Source: Bacillota bacterium (lineage in GTDB: Bacteria; Bacillota; Clostridia; Acetivibrionales; DTU013). From it: a stretch of DNA of 64,000 nucleotides. A program made the translations under genes and the position numbers. How positions within the stretch are numbered: position 1 is the first letter of the stretch; each line of letters opens with the position of its first letter. The stretch is taken from the NCBI GenBank assembly GCA_023435745.1, contig JAEZMD010000014.1:46608-110607 (forward strand). The letters run 5' to 3'. This document shows, one piece after another, positions 1 to 8,692 of this stretch. Under the pieces are notes generated by a model that worked only from the letters and a program-made list of their open reading frames with translations, was not told where the DNA came from and ran no database searches.

Positions 1-888
1 GAGCTGATTCATTTTATCCGGTCCGATGGTCTTGATTCCCAGAAGCTTTTTTGTCCATGCAATATTATTTTCACTTGCGGCCATCATTGCGATACCCGCA
101 CCGGGAAAAGTGATCTTGGAGGTGGATGCAAATATAAATACTCTGTCCGGATTACCGGCAGCTTTGCAGGCTTCCATCATATTCTTTAAATGATCCGGCT
201 GATCGGTCAGATGATGCACAATGTAAGCATTATCCCAGAATATTCTGAAATCAGACGCAGCGGTCTTCATATTAGCCAGCCTGTCTACTACTTCATCAGA
301 ATAGGTTATGCCGTCGGGATTGCTGTATTTAGGCGTACACCAGATCCCTTTAATAGAATCGTCTTGCGCCACAAGCCGTTCGACTGCTTCCATATCCGGA
401 CCATCCTGTTTCATGTTAACCGTAATCATCTCTATCTGAAAAAGCTCCGTAATGGCAAAATGTCTGTCGTACCCCGGACTCGGGCATATGAACCTGACCA
501 CCGGCAGCTTCCCCCAAGGCTTGCCGCCACAAACACCAAACATCATGGCTCGTGCAATAGTATCATACATAATACTCAGACTGGAATTTCCTCCGAGGAT
601 AATCTCCTTCGGGCTTACCTCAAGCATTTGTGCAAAAAGCTCCTTAGCCTCCGGAATCCCGTCAATCAGGCCGTAATTGCGTGTGTCGGCGCCTGATGGA
701 GTCCTAAAATTATCTGAAGCCGCATGAAACTCAAGCATCTCCATGGACAAATCCAGTTGATCAGCGCCCGGTCTTCCTCTTGACATGTCAAGCTTAAGAT
801 TTTTGGATTCAAATTCTTCATATTTTTTATTCAATGTAGTCAGCAATTCCTGAAGCTCGGCCTTACTGAGTCCTGCTAAATCCAACAT
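1..888 (-). CDS. Aminotransferase class I (AspT-like), 3' end cut by window
   Basis: PLP-dependent aminotransferase; 296 residues are visible and the C-terminus lies beyond base 1. The start MLDLAGLSKAELQ follows a GGGGGTG ribosome binding site. The stretch STSKITFPGAG near residue 265 carries the PLP-binding lysine, and IFWDNAYIVHH near residue 216 is the usual Asp/Tyr cofactor-contact region. The N-terminal LDMSRGRPG segment resembles the actinobacterial-type aspartate aminotransferase (AspT, MocR-like aminotransferase domain) rather than the classical AspC. That substrate preference is inferred from family resemblance only. It has its own promoter with an operator-like inverted repeat just upstream and is not part of the operon to its right. 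Confidence 0.85.
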   Translation of the reverse strand, partial: MLDLAGLSKAELQELLTTLNKKYEEFESKNLKLDMSRGRPGADQLDLSMEMLEFHAASDNFRTPSGADTRNYGLIDGIPEAKELFAQMLEVSPKEIILGGNSSLSIMYDTIARAMMFGVCGGKPWGKLPVVRFICPSPGYDRHFAITELFQIEMITVNMKQDGPDMEAVERLVAQDDSIKGIWCTPKYSNPDGITYSDEVVDRLANMKTAASDFRIFWDNAYIVHHLTDQPDHLKNMMEACKAAGNPDRVFIFASTSKITFPGAGIAMMAASENNIAWTKKLLGIKTIGPDKMNQL

Positions 889-908
889 CGAAGCACCCCC
901 ACGATTTA

Positions 909-949
909 TGCATTTCTGATATTTTATTATATTTACATCAGATATGCAA
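909..949 (-). promoter_or_regulatory. Promoter of the aminotransferase with overlapping inverted repeat
   Basis: On the minus strand TTGCAT (944-949) and TAAAAT (921-926) are separated by 17 bases, a sigma-A type promoter. Arms at 909-920 and 937-948 are inverted copies matching at 11 of 12 positions. One arm overlaps the -35 box and the other lies just past the -10 box, the geometry of a repressor operator. No regulator gene lies adjacent, so its binder is unknown. Confidence 0.6.
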
Positions 950-1066
950 GTCATGTTTGCGAAAAATTCAAAATAATTTCACGCTAAATAGTTTAAACGA
1001 AAATATTGCAGGATGCGTATGCTCATCATTCAAATTTCAAGGAAGTACAGTTTTATTTTAATGATA

Positions 1067-2002
1067 TTAAAGCAGGATTTGTTTGATCACTCTCATAAAA
1101 TTCAATCCGGCGATTTTTTCAAGAAGACCGGTGCTGTAGTTGAGCTGCTCAAGCCTTTCAAAAAGCGCCGGTATGCATTGAGTACCTTCCAGGCCTTCAG
1201 GTGTGCACTCAATTCCGTCAAAATCGGCTCCGATTCCGATATGGTTTTCTCCTGTTATGGAACAGATATGCTCAATATGTTTGACAACATCGTCCAGGCC
1301 TGCTTGATCAGTATTGTTCAAAAACCGGGGATAGAAATTTATCCCGACAACACCTCCATTGGCTGCAATAGCTTTCAGCTGAGAATCATTCAGGTTCCTG
1401 ACATTATCGCATATTGCTCTGGCATTGGAATGAGAAGCGATCACAGGCTTTGAGGCCAGGGAAATTACATCATGAAAGCTTGCTTCACATAGATGTGAAA
1501 CGTCAATGATCATACCTAACCTGTTCATTTCAGCCACAACCTGTTTTCCGAAGCCTGTCAGTCCCCCGCCATGTTCCACCTCTGCCCCATCCGCAAGCAA
1601 ATTACGGTAATTCCATGTCAGGAGTATGCTTCTGACACCCAGCCTGTAAAGCTGTCTCAAAATGGACAATTCTCCATTCAGGCATTCTCCACCCTCAACA
1701 GAGAGTAACGCCGCGACTTTTCCCTCCCTGATTGCCCTTCCGATCTCCTGTGCATTTGTACAAACGGCAAATTGTTTTTCATGCTGCTCCTGAGCCCGGT
1801 AAACCTCATCAATAATTGAAAGAACTCGTGCGAGTGCATTGTCCCTGAATTTAACCGGGTCAGAAAAAGCTGCAAAGAATTGAACACGCTCACCGGACTG
1901 AAGCAGCCGTTCTATGTCGAGGTGAAAAGAGTTGCGGTAAAGCTCCGCTCCCTGCTCATATACGGACAGGGCGGTATCACAATGGGCATCTATGATCAGC
2001 AT
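1067..2002 (-). CDS. Membrane dipeptidase family M19 (renal dipeptidase-like)
   Basis: Zinc dipeptidase of the M19 amidohydrolase fold, 311 residues, close to the usual length. The N-terminal DAHCDT supplies the first metal ligands (His7, Asp9), SVEGGE near residue 103 the bridging glutamate, and DVSH and ASHSNAR the later histidines. Expected activity is cleavage of dipeptides, with broad or unknown natural substrate. No signal peptide is visible, so it is probably cytoplasmic. Its ATG overlaps the TGA of yraN by four bases (ATGA), indicating translational coupling, with an AAGGAG site inside yraN. Confidence 0.88.
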   Translation of the reverse strand: MLIIDAHCDTALSVYEQGAELYRNSFHLDIERLLQSGERVQFFAAFSDPVKFRDNALARVLSIIDEVYRAQEQHEKQFAVCTNAQEIGRAIREGKVAALLSVEGGECLNGELSILRQLYRLGVRSILLTWNYRNLLADGAEVEHGGGLTGFGKQVVAEMNRLGMIIDVSHLCEASFHDVISLASKPVIASHSNARAICDNVRNLNDSQLKAIAANGGVVGINFYPRFLNNTDQAGLDDVVKHIEHICSITGENHIGIGADFDGIECTPEGLEGTQCIPALFERLEQLNYSTGLLEKIAGLNFMRVIKQILL

Positions 2003-2370
2003 CAGAAAGCACTCCTTATCAGTACAATATCTTTCACCCTGAATTCTTCATTGAATCTCTGCCCGGTGACCTCAACAATATCAAACCTCATATTTTTTTC
2101 TCCCGAATTCTTCTGCTTCAGGTAAATCCATGCCAGCTTTCTCAGCTTTTCTCTTTTAGTATATCCCACAGCCTCCGAAGGTGTGCCGAAAAGGCTTCCG
2201 GTTCGTGTTTTAACTTCTATAAAGCAAATATATTCATTTTCAGCAGCAACAATATCAATTTCGCCAAAACGACCAGCTCTGAAATTTCTGTCCAATATGA
2301 TAAATCCGTTTTTCTCAAGATAATCAACCGCAAGTTGCTCGCCGACACTTCCAAAACGCCTGTTATTCAT
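2002..2370 (-). CDS. YraN/UPF0102 family protein
   Basis: 122-residue member of UPF0102 (YraN), a restriction-endonuclease-like fold of unproven function. The start MNNRRFGSVGEQLA was chosen because an AGGAG site sits six bases upstream and the family begins this way; the longer open frame upstream overlaps the preceding gene. Residues GEIDIVA and CFIEVKTR give the E-D-EVK pattern of this nuclease-like fold. It overlaps the FlhB-like gene by 8 bases and the dipeptidase by 4. Proximity to rnhB is the common Firmicute arrangement. Confidence 0.88.
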   Translation of the reverse strand: MNNRRFGSVGEQLAVDYLEKNGFIILDRNFRAGRFGEIDIVAAENEYICFIEVKTRTGSLFGTPSEAVGYTKREKLRKLAWIYLKQKNSGEKNMRFDIVEVTGQRFNEEFRVKDIVLIRSAF

Positions 2371-2665
2371 TATATTCTCCTGTGCTGTCCCATTTTTCTT
2401 TATACGAGCTATCCAGCTGACTGACAAAAACCATAATCTGCGCAACGACCTCGTACAGTTCTTGCGGGATCTCATCGCCAATTTTCAGATAATTCAGAGT
2501 ATGCGCAAGCGTAGCGTCTTCATATAAAGGAACGTCGCTTTCAATAGCCTTCTCAATGATTTTTTCAGCTATCTCGCCCTTCCCTAAAGCTACGATCTCA
2601 GGTGCGCCTCCCTTTTGGGGCGAGTATTTTAATGCCGCCGCCTCTTTAATTTTTTTCTTTTCCAT
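2363..2665 (-). CDS. FlhB-like C-terminal domain protein (YlqH type)
   Basis: 100-residue stand-alone version of the cytoplasmic domain of FlhB/YscU export proteins. KYSPQKGGAPEIVALGKGE matches the segment that follows the autocleavage site in full FlhB; the membrane part and the NPTH cleavage motif are absent. Such small FlhB homologues (B. subtilis YlqH) sit next to rnhB in many Firmicutes, including non-flagellated ones, so the role need not be flagellar. It lies 12 bases downstream of the FliK-like gene and overlaps yraN. Confidence 0.8.
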   Translation of the reverse strand: MEKKKIKEAAALKYSPQKGGAPEIVALGKGEIAEKIIEKAIESDVPLYEDATLAHTLNYLKIGDEIPQELYEVVAQIMVFVSQLDSSYKEKWDSTGEYNE

Positions 2666-2677
2666 AAGAGCAGCCTC

Positions 2678-4477
2678 CTATATTCGGTAATCCACCTTAC
2701 CGTAGTTTTCGCTAGCGATTCCGTTCAGGAGTCTTTCCTGTTGAATGGGCGTTGTTGCGGCGTCAATGATCGCATATCTGACGCCGGCCAGCTTGTAACC
2801 GCAGGCGGCAAGCCCTGTGTAAAGGTCTTTAATCTGCGTCTTTATAAAGTCATTTATTTGTTTGCTCTCTGTTCTGAGGTTGACTGTGATGTTGCTGTTC
2901 TTTATATCCAAAAGCGTCTCCACCCTGCCCATATTGACAGTATCCAATGAAATGAACATGACTGTATCATTCGGATCGATTTTCTTTTTGTTCCGCCGAC
3001 GATTCATAACATAAAGCTCTGCCGTAGTGTCATGGCCTGCCAGATTGACAGGCATCTGATAGTACAGGATATTGCTGGCGTTCATCTGATGGAGCAGTCT
3101 TTGCGTGTCCTCTATCTGTGTGGCGGCTGCGGAAAGACCTTCCCTTGCCACGAAGCCCAGATCTTCAGAGGACTGAACGGTTGCTTTCATCAGTTCCAGC
3201 TTTTCGTTTAATTCATTATTAATCTTATTTGCATCCAGCTCGGACGATAGCTTTTCTGAATCCGTTTTTACAAATATGTCCCTGACAGCTTCAATAAGCT
3301 TTGAAAAACGCTCTGCGGTTTCGCTTTCCGATTGTTTAGTCTTATTGATTTCATGACCGGTTTCCGCTTGTAATGCAGTAAATAAGCCAGATCGGGCTGA
3401 TACGGAGGATTCGGGCCCGAAAATGGCTTTGCCAGTCGAGGCGGAGTTCACAGAATTCTCTGGAGACATGCCTAAGACCGCATTTTCCCGAGATGCTGCG
3501 AAAACGTCAGCTGACGGTTGAGAATCCTCTCCTGACACGCTTTGCGCAATAACTGACAAATCGGATAACGAAACAGACCTCCGGTCTGTATTCGGAGCAC
3601 CGGAATGGTTGGAAGCCGGAATGGCAGCCGTATCGTTCTTAATTTCGGCACTTTGAATCTGTGCGGATGGTTCAGCAGAATTCTTTTCCGTACCGGTTGC
3701 GTTTAACTGAGACGCGTTTAGCTGAGCCACGTTAGGCTGAGCCGCGTTTGCCTGATTCGGATTTGCCTGATTCGCATCGAAAACGTTTGACTGATTTGCA
3801 GCGATAGTGTTTACCTGATTCGTTCCGGCCGCGTTTGCCTGATCAGCCAAAGCCGGGTTCGCCAGTACCGTGTAAGTCTTATCCGCCCCGGCTGGGTTAG
3901 CACGATCCAGTATGGTCTGTACTTCCTTAAGCTGTTGCCCCAGCTTCACATCGCCTTCGAGCAGCCTTGAAAGCAGTTCGACGTCAGCCCTGTCTGCGTT
4001 AAGCCCTTTCAATGTCATGAACACAGCCTTCTCGCTATTTAAAGCAGGTTCGCTGCTTAACAACTCAGCAGCTTGCTTCAGATGCTCGGCAGTAACGGGA
4101 GCGCCGGCTTTCAGGAATTCGGCAGCAAGCCCCAGATTTTGCGTATCAGGCTTTATTTGAATCGTTTCCAGCAATTGCTTCAATGTTTCCGGATTTGACT
4201 CGATCATTTGTGACAGTTTCTTGACAGATTCAAGATATAATGTGCCTTCAAGCTTGGATGAAACGGCAAGCATAACCGTATCACCGGCTTTTGCATTCAT
4301 AGCCTCCAGCATTGCGGCCCGCATGACTGTTCCGTCAAAAAGCTTAAGGACAACTTCGTCTGAGGTGATTTCAAGGACCTTTGCCCTGATTACATCGCCG
4401 GGATTCAGGCGGCTCATAAGATCGCCGACATTAGTTTTAGCCGAAGCGAGAATATTGGCATAACCGTCTATGCGCAT
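2678..4477 (-). CDS. FliK-like (hook-length-control-like) protein with Asn/Ala/Gln-rich linker
   Basis: 599 residues with an AAAGGAG site before MRIDGYAN. The N-terminal ~90 residues form a beta-rich domain (GDVIRAKVLEI...EVVLKLFDGT). Residues ~205-270 are a low-complexity linker built of short NQAN/NAAQ-like units. The C-terminal ~130 residues (YQMPVNLAGHDTTAELYV..., later NITVNLRTESKQIND) resemble the flagellar hook-length control C-terminal domain of FliK. This corresponds in position to B. subtilis YlqG. The FlhB-like partner follows at 12 bases, mirroring the FliK-FlhB pair of flagellar export, but no other flagellar gene is in the window. Function inferred from domain resemblance. Confidence 0.65.
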   Translation of the reverse strand: MRIDGYANILASAKTNVGDLMSRLNPGDVIRAKVLEITSDEVVLKLFDGTVMRAAMLEAMNAKAGDTVMLAVSSKLEGTLYLESVKKLSQMIESNPETLKQLLETIQIKPDTQNLGLAAEFLKAGAPVTAEHLKQAAELLSSEPALNSEKAVFMTLKGLNADRADVELLSRLLEGDVKLGQQLKEVQTILDRANPAGADKTYTVLANPALADQANAAGTNQVNTIAANQSNVFDANQANPNQANAAQPNVAQLNASQLNATGTEKNSAEPSAQIQSAEIKNDTAAIPASNHSGAPNTDRRSVSLSDLSVIAQSVSGEDSQPSADVFAASRENAVLGMSPENSVNSASTGKAIFGPESSVSARSGLFTALQAETGHEINKTKQSESETAERFSKLIEAVRDIFVKTDSEKLSSELDANKINNELNEKLELMKATVQSSEDLGFVAREGLSAAATQIEDTQRLLHQMNASNILYYQMPVNLAGHDTTAELYVMNRRRNKKKIDPNDTVMFISLDTVNMGRVETLLDIKNSNITVNLRTESKQINDFIKTQIKDLYTGLAACGYKLAGVRYAIIDAATTPIQQERLLNGIASENYGKVDYRI

Positions 4478-4509
4478 TTGAAACTCCTTTACATATCAAA
4501 ACCCAAGTT

Positions 4510-5151
4510 TCATCCGGTAAAATTTTTTGTGAAGCTTATTCTATGTATCGGACAAATTCCATACTTTTTTATAGCATTAATGTGTTCGGCAGTTCCATAG
4601 CCTTTGTGTTTTTTAAAACCGTATTCGGGATATTGACTATCTGCCTCGGTTATCATACGATCCCGGTACACCTTGGCAATAATGGACGCCGCAGCGATGG
4701 AGATGCTTAGTTCATCACCTTTTATAATCGGGGTCTGAGGTATGTCAAGATCGTCAAGCTTGATGGCATCAATCAGCAAAATATCAGGCTTTAAGTCCAT
4801 CTGCTCTACAGCCATCTTCATGGCAAGCTTCGTGGCATTCAATATGTTGATTTCATCAATGAGTTTTTCATCCACAATGCCGATGCCGTAAGAAACAGCC
4901 CGATCAAGGATAATGTCATAAAGCTTGTCCCTTTTGGCAGGACTCAGCTTTTTTGAATCATTAACACCTTCGATCAGACAATTCTCCGGCAGCATGACAC
5001 AAGCAGCAACAACAGGCCCCGCAAGAGGCCCTCTGCCTGCTTCGTCGATGCCTGCCACATTGTAATATCCCTGTGAGATAGCCTCCGCCTCATATCTGCT
5101 CATTCTTTTCAGTCGTTCCAGTTCTTTTTCACGATCTGCCGGCTTCATCAT
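4510..5151 (-). CDS. rnhB: Ribonuclease HII
   Basis: Removes RNA primers and misincorporated ribonucleotides from RNA/DNA hybrids in the cytoplasm. 213 residues, normal length. AGIDEAGRGPLAGPVV (about residue 35) carries the Asp-Glu pair of the active site, DILLIDAIKL the next Asp, and SIIAKVYRDR follows. The gene begins directly after the stop of rbgA with its GGTGGGGGG ribosome site inside the end of rbgA. The rbgA-rnhB order is typical for Firmicutes. Confidence 0.96.
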   Translation of the reverse strand: MMKPADREKELERLKRMSRYEAEAISQGYYNVAGIDEAGRGPLAGPVVAACVMLPENCLIEGVNDSKKLSPAKRDKLYDIILDRAVSYGIGIVDEKLIDEINILNATKLAMKMAVEQMDLKPDILLIDAIKLDDLDIPQTPIIKGDELSISIAAASIIAKVYRDRMITEADSQYPEYGFKKHKGYGTAEHINAIKKYGICPIHRISFTKNFTG

Positions 5152-6018
5152 TTATTTCCCCCCACCTGATACAGGCTGCTCCAAAGTGATTTTTCCGATC
5201 TTCCCTCCCCGGAATTCATCCAGAAGAATAATAGCGATCCTTCTCAAATCAATTTCTCCTCCCGGCAGCATACATCCCCTATTTTTCCCGGCTGCCTCAA
5301 GTAACTCATGTCCGGTCAGTCCTTCTATGCTTTGCAGCTTGTATCGCCTGGCAAAAATTGCGGGATATTCGGCAGAAAGCTTTTGCGCTAATGCGGCTGC
5401 CACTTCCGTCACATCCATGATATCATCCTTGATGGCTCCGGTAAACGCAAGATTCAGCGCAATATTCTGATCGTCGAATTTAGGCCACAGGATCCCCGGA
5501 GTGTCAAGAAGATCAATCTCGGGATTCAGCCGGATCCACTGCTTACCTTTTGTCACACCCGGTTTGTCGCCGGTCACAGCTACAGCCTTACCTGCAATCT
5601 TATTAATAAAAGTTGATTTACCCACATTGGGTATTCCGACGATCATTGTTCTGATCGGTCTGAAAAGCCTGCCCTTTTCCCTGTCCCGTTCGAAGCGGTC
5701 CTTCATCATAGCCTTTAGCTGGGCCTTCAGCTTGTTTAGGCCGGCGCCTTTGATTGAATCCACAAATATGGCCTGCACACCGCGGCTTTTGTACCAAACG
5801 GCCCATTCCTCCGAGCGTTCGGCATCTGCGGTATCAGCCTTGTTTAGAACAAGCAGGCGTGGTTTGTTCTGAATAATGGAGTCTATTTCGGGATTTTTAC
5901 TGCTGTCAGGAATCCTTGCATCGAGCAGCTCCACTACTACATCCACCAGCTTAAGATTTTCTGCAAGCAAACGCCTGGTTTTTGCCATATGACCCGGAAA
6001 CCATTGAATATTCATCAT
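5152..6018 (-). CDS. rbgA: Ribosome biogenesis GTPase YlqF/RbgA
   Basis: Circularly permuted GTPase needed for late 50S subunit assembly. 288 residues. WFPGHMAKTRR at the start is the family signature; the G motifs come in permuted order, NKAD (G4) near residue 59, GIPNVGKST (G1) near 128 and DTPG (G3) near 172. The C-terminal helical domain binds rRNA. An AAGGAT site precedes the double ATG, so the start may be 6018 or 6015. Lies 59 bases downstream of rplS. Confidence 0.96.
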   Translation of the reverse strand: MMNIQWFPGHMAKTRRLLAENLKLVDVVVELLDARIPDSSKNPEIDSIIQNKPRLLVLNKADTADAERSEEWAVWYKSRGVQAIFVDSIKGAGLNKLKAQLKAMMKDRFERDREKGRLFRPIRTMIVGIPNVGKSTFINKIAGKAVAVTGDKPGVTKGKQWIRLNPEIDLLDTPGILWPKFDDQNIALNLAFTGAIKDDIMDVTEVAAALAQKLSAEYPAIFARRYKLQSIEGLTGHELLEAAGKNRGCMLPGGEIDLRRIAIILLDEFRGGKIGKITLEQPVSGGGK

Positions 6019-6077
6019 TTATCCTTCCAAAAAAATCAGAATTAAAGCAAAAGGGAACCTTCCGGTCCCCTCCATAC

Positions 6078-6443
6078 TTATGATTCTTTAGATTCTCTAA
6101 CTTGAAGCTTTTCTTTGATCTTCGCAGCCTTACCAACCCTGTCGCGCAGGAAGTACAGTTTAGCTCTCCTGATCTTACCTTTTCTCACTACCTCAATGGT
6201 AGCGATCTTGGGAGAATGAACCGGAAGGATTCTTTCCACCCCTACGCCATAAGATACTCTTCTGACTGTAAAAGTTTCCTTGATCCCTGCACCCTTCTTT
6301 GAGATAACGGTACCTTCAAATATCTGAATTCTTTCTCTGGTTCCTTCTTTAACCTTCAGGTGCACCTTCACATAGTCGCCTATGCCGAGAACCGGCAAAT
6401 CCGTTCTAATTTGTTCCTGTTCCAATGCTTTGATTATATCCAT
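6078..6443 (-). CDS. rplS: 50S ribosomal protein L19
   Basis: 121 residues beginning MDIIKALEQEQIR after a GAGGAGG site; the frame is open further upstream but that part belongs to the leader RNA. GDYVKVHLKVKEGTRERIQ and the basic RRAKLYFLRDR tail are typical. L19 sits at the 30S-50S interface. Unlike in most Firmicutes it is not directly behind trmD: two other genes lie between, and it has its own promoter and a leader resembling the L19 autoregulatory leader. Confidence 0.97.
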   Translation of the reverse strand: MDIIKALEQEQIRTDLPVLGIGDYVKVHLKVKEGTRERIQIFEGTVISKKGAGIKETFTVRRVSYGVGVERILPVHSPKIATIEVVRKGKIRRAKLYFLRDRVGKAAKIKEKLQVRESKES

Positions 6444-6518
6444 TGATGTTTCCTCCTCTCTTGCCAGGACGTTCATCAATGCTTTATAAGCACCAGCGGA
6501 CCGTCCGTATTACACACG
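6444..6518 (-). ncRNA. Candidate L19 leader (ribosomal protein autoregulatory element)
   Basis: The ~75-base rplS 5' leader can fold with an outer helix GGACG/CGTCC enclosing an inner TGCTT-ATA-AAGCA hairpin. The L19 leader is a known cis-regulatory RNA of Firmicutes upstream of rplS; position and the conserved-looking GGACGGTCCGCTGG block support the call. Not verified by covariance search. Confidence 0.5.
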
Positions 6519-6524
6519 TCAAAA

Positions 6525-6554
6525 ATTATACCATATAGAAGGTTTATTTGTAAA
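6525..6554 (-). promoter_or_regulatory. rplS promoter
   Basis: Minus-strand TTTACA (6549-6554), 18-base spacer, TATAAT (6525-6530). Predicted start of transcription is near 6518, giving the leader described for rplS. Confidence 0.65.
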
Positions 6555-6569
6555 GCACAAAAAAATTTT

Positions 6570-7175
6570 TCAGCTTCCTGCCGCCAGCTCTGCCAGCAGA
6601 TTATCAATCCCTGCGGAGCTTATATCTGTGGGACAAATGCCGGGGATTGTTGGCAGAAGGTATTCCAGCTCAGCTGCAATTGATTTTTGACTTAATAATA
6701 CCCGTTCATACTCAAGATAATTATCGCCTGCTTTAGCAAGACTAACCGCCTTTAATTTTAGCTGATGCTCAAGTATAGTCAGGTTTTCCTTTATAAAGCG
6801 GTTATTGATTGTTATACCCGATATTTCTTCATTTAACATGATTATTTTTTTATTCAGAGAACGTTTTTTATGAAAAAATACAATCGGAAAGGTTAATTTT
6901 CCGGTTTGTTTTTCATCTTTGATGAATTCATACCATGAATTGATAGATTCCGTGATCTCATTGTATATCGCCCGGATTTTGTCAACGTTCCTGTGATAAC
7001 TATCCATTACAGATAGCAACTTGTCCTGCTCCTCTTTAAAGGCTTGCTCAAAAAAAGCACCGGACGTTTTTTCAGCATCAGCTGCAGCAACAGCAAGCTG
7101 TTCATATAAATCTTTAAGTGCAGAAAGCAGTATTACTGCCAGCTCTTTTCGTCGTAATACTTTTACTTTATCCAT
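6570..7175 (-). CDS. Uncharacterised helical protein
   Basis: 201 residues, start MDKVKVLRRKELAV with an AAGG site. No recognised domain. Almost entirely predicted helix with long Glu/Lys/Leu stretches (residues ~35-160), a likely coiled coil, no signal peptide and no membrane segment. It lies 29 bases after the SH3/membrane protein and is probably co-transcribed with it. The pair splits trmD from rplS. I cannot assign a function. Confidence 0.7.
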   Translation of the reverse strand: MDKVKVLRRKELAVILLSALKDLYEQLAVAAADAEKTSGAFFEQAFKEEQDKLLSVMDSYHRNVDKIRAIYNEITESINSWYEFIKDEKQTGKLTFPIVFFHKKRSLNKKIIMLNEEISGITINNRFIKENLTILEHQLKLKAVSLAKAGDNYLEYERVLLSQKSIAAELEYLLPTIPGICPTDISSAGIDNLLAELAAGS

Positions 7176-7204
7176 GTCTTAGCCTTCCTTTTCAGCATTA
7201 CATT

Positions 7205-8557
7205 TTAGCCTTCCTTTTTCTCACTAAGGTACCTTGCCGCTACCCAACCGGTTCGGCCGTCATTCGATTCTATATAGTACCATGTCCCGCCGGATGCATC
7301 GGTTTCTTGCTTCGATAGGTATATAACAATACTTCCAAAGGCTAATGAATTATTGCCCACCTTTTTAGAATTGGGATCAGGTAATTCCCTTATATTCAAC
7401 CCCTTTTTAGCTGTAACAGAGTACTTCATCCTCTTTTCTGCAGCCGGGTCGGAAGGATCAGCTTTATTTTGCACATCCGCTAATTTCAACCCTCCGCCGC
7501 TTTCTGCCTGCTTCCATTCGTTTATGCCGGAGAGCCTGTTGAACTCACTTAATGCATAAGCATAATAATCCTTGACCTTTTGTATTGTATTATTTTGAAC
7601 TTCTATTAAATCAACCGACCAATATTTGTTTGTAAATGCCCTTCCGTAGTCTGTGAAAGCGAGGAGCGAATATGCCGCCAAAAGTATGCAAATAATCGCC
7701 AGCTTGTGTTTACGAGCAAATCTAAAAGGAAAAAATAAAATGTAAAAAATATAAAAGAAAAATCTTTTAGTAGAATCAAAAAACGTATTCATTCTTATTT
7801 TTTTCCTTTCTTCTTTTCTTCCGTGGATTTTTGGATGCTTTATTTTCGAGTATTTTATTCTTAAATTATTTATTTCCTCATCTTTAATTGCGGAATCTGT
7901 AATTACCATACTTTTCGACTTTGCGCGTTTTTTATCAGATTGCTTTTTCAAAAAGGCGTAAATTTTTCTGCCAATTAGCACAGGGAGCTTGATAATAAAT
8001 ACCGGCACTGCACATAATGCAGCTAACAAATTCTTGATAAGCCTTGAGCCAAACGCTGAAAACCATTTTTTCAGATCAAAATCAGATTCAAAAAAAGCGT
8101 CTCTTTCCAATATGGTTTCGTCAGAATCAAGCTGAATATCTGAATATGATTGACTGGATGTAAAGTCAAACTCGACGGAAGGGCACAAATCTTCCTGCTT
8201 TATTGAGTATAGTTCCTTAAAGCTTTCGCTGCCGTTGAAGGCATTTAAATATTTGTTACTTATAAAATTATCGCCTATCCGCTTCTTTGTAATTGATTTA
8301 AGAACCCATGCGGCCAGATATTTATTTTCTTCACTTTCAACGGGATCATCAATTACTTCCTTAAGAACATATATACAATTTTGGTCATTCAGCTTCTGCA
8401 GGCGCAGGATAGCAAGCCTGCGAATATATTCATCAGGATTCCTCAAATAATAATCCAGTTCCTTGGCACTGTGAAGCTTTTCAATTATTCTTTCTGTTTC
8501 CCTCTCACTGCGGTACCATTCGGGCAGGGAATTCAGATTGAATTCAGAAACCGGCAA
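7205..8557 (-). CDS. Membrane-anchored protein with C-terminal SH3b domain
   Basis: 450 residues from a TTG start preceded by AAGGGGTG at good spacing (an ATG at 8599 lacks a ribosome site). The N-terminal ~110 residues are short helical repeats (LRNPDEYIRRLAILRLQKL, then a second similar unit) like a HEAT-type scaffold. A very basic stretch precedes a membrane helix, LAIICILLAAYSLLAFT, near residue 290. The last ~70 residues (KKGLNIRELPDPNSKKVG ... TGWVAARYLS) are a bacterial SH3 domain, usually cell-wall binding. Topology implied: cytoplasmic repeats, extracellular SH3. Function unknown. Confidence 0.75.
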   Translation of the reverse strand: MPVSEFNLNSLPEWYRSERETERIIEKLHSAKELDYYLRNPDEYIRRLAILRLQKLNDQNCIYVLKEVIDDPVESEENKYLAAWVLKSITKKRIGDNFISNKYLNAFNGSESFKELYSIKQEDLCPSVEFDFTSSQSYSDIQLDSDETILERDAFFESDFDLKKWFSAFGSRLIKNLLAALCAVPVFIIKLPVLIGRKIYAFLKKQSDKKRAKSKSMVITDSAIKDEEINNLRIKYSKIKHPKIHGRKEERKKIRMNTFFDSTKRFFFYIFYILFFPFRFARKHKLAIICILLAAYSLLAFTDYGRAFTNKYWSVDLIEVQNNTIQKVKDYYAYALSEFNRLSGINEWKQAESGGGLKLADVQNKADPSDPAAEKRMKYSVTAKKGLNIRELPDPNSKKVGNNSLAFGSIVIYLSKQETDASGGTWYYIESNDGRTGWVAARYLSEKKEG

Positions 8558-8692
8558 GAATTTTTCACCCCTTATATACGTATTTTGATAAATATACATA
8601 TATATTTTAGCATTTGCCGGCTAAGAGATATGTAGTATAATGCTCCCTATTTCAATAGGTTTAAAGATTCATTTTCCAATAGTGAATTTGGT

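Noticed and set aside
1013..1453. 146-codon plus-strand open frame
   Set aside because: Overlaps the dipeptidase gene on the other strand; no family resemblance.
2678..4477. Genuine fliK of a flagellar cluster
   Set aside because: No other flagellar gene is present and the location corresponds to ylqG of Firmicutes.
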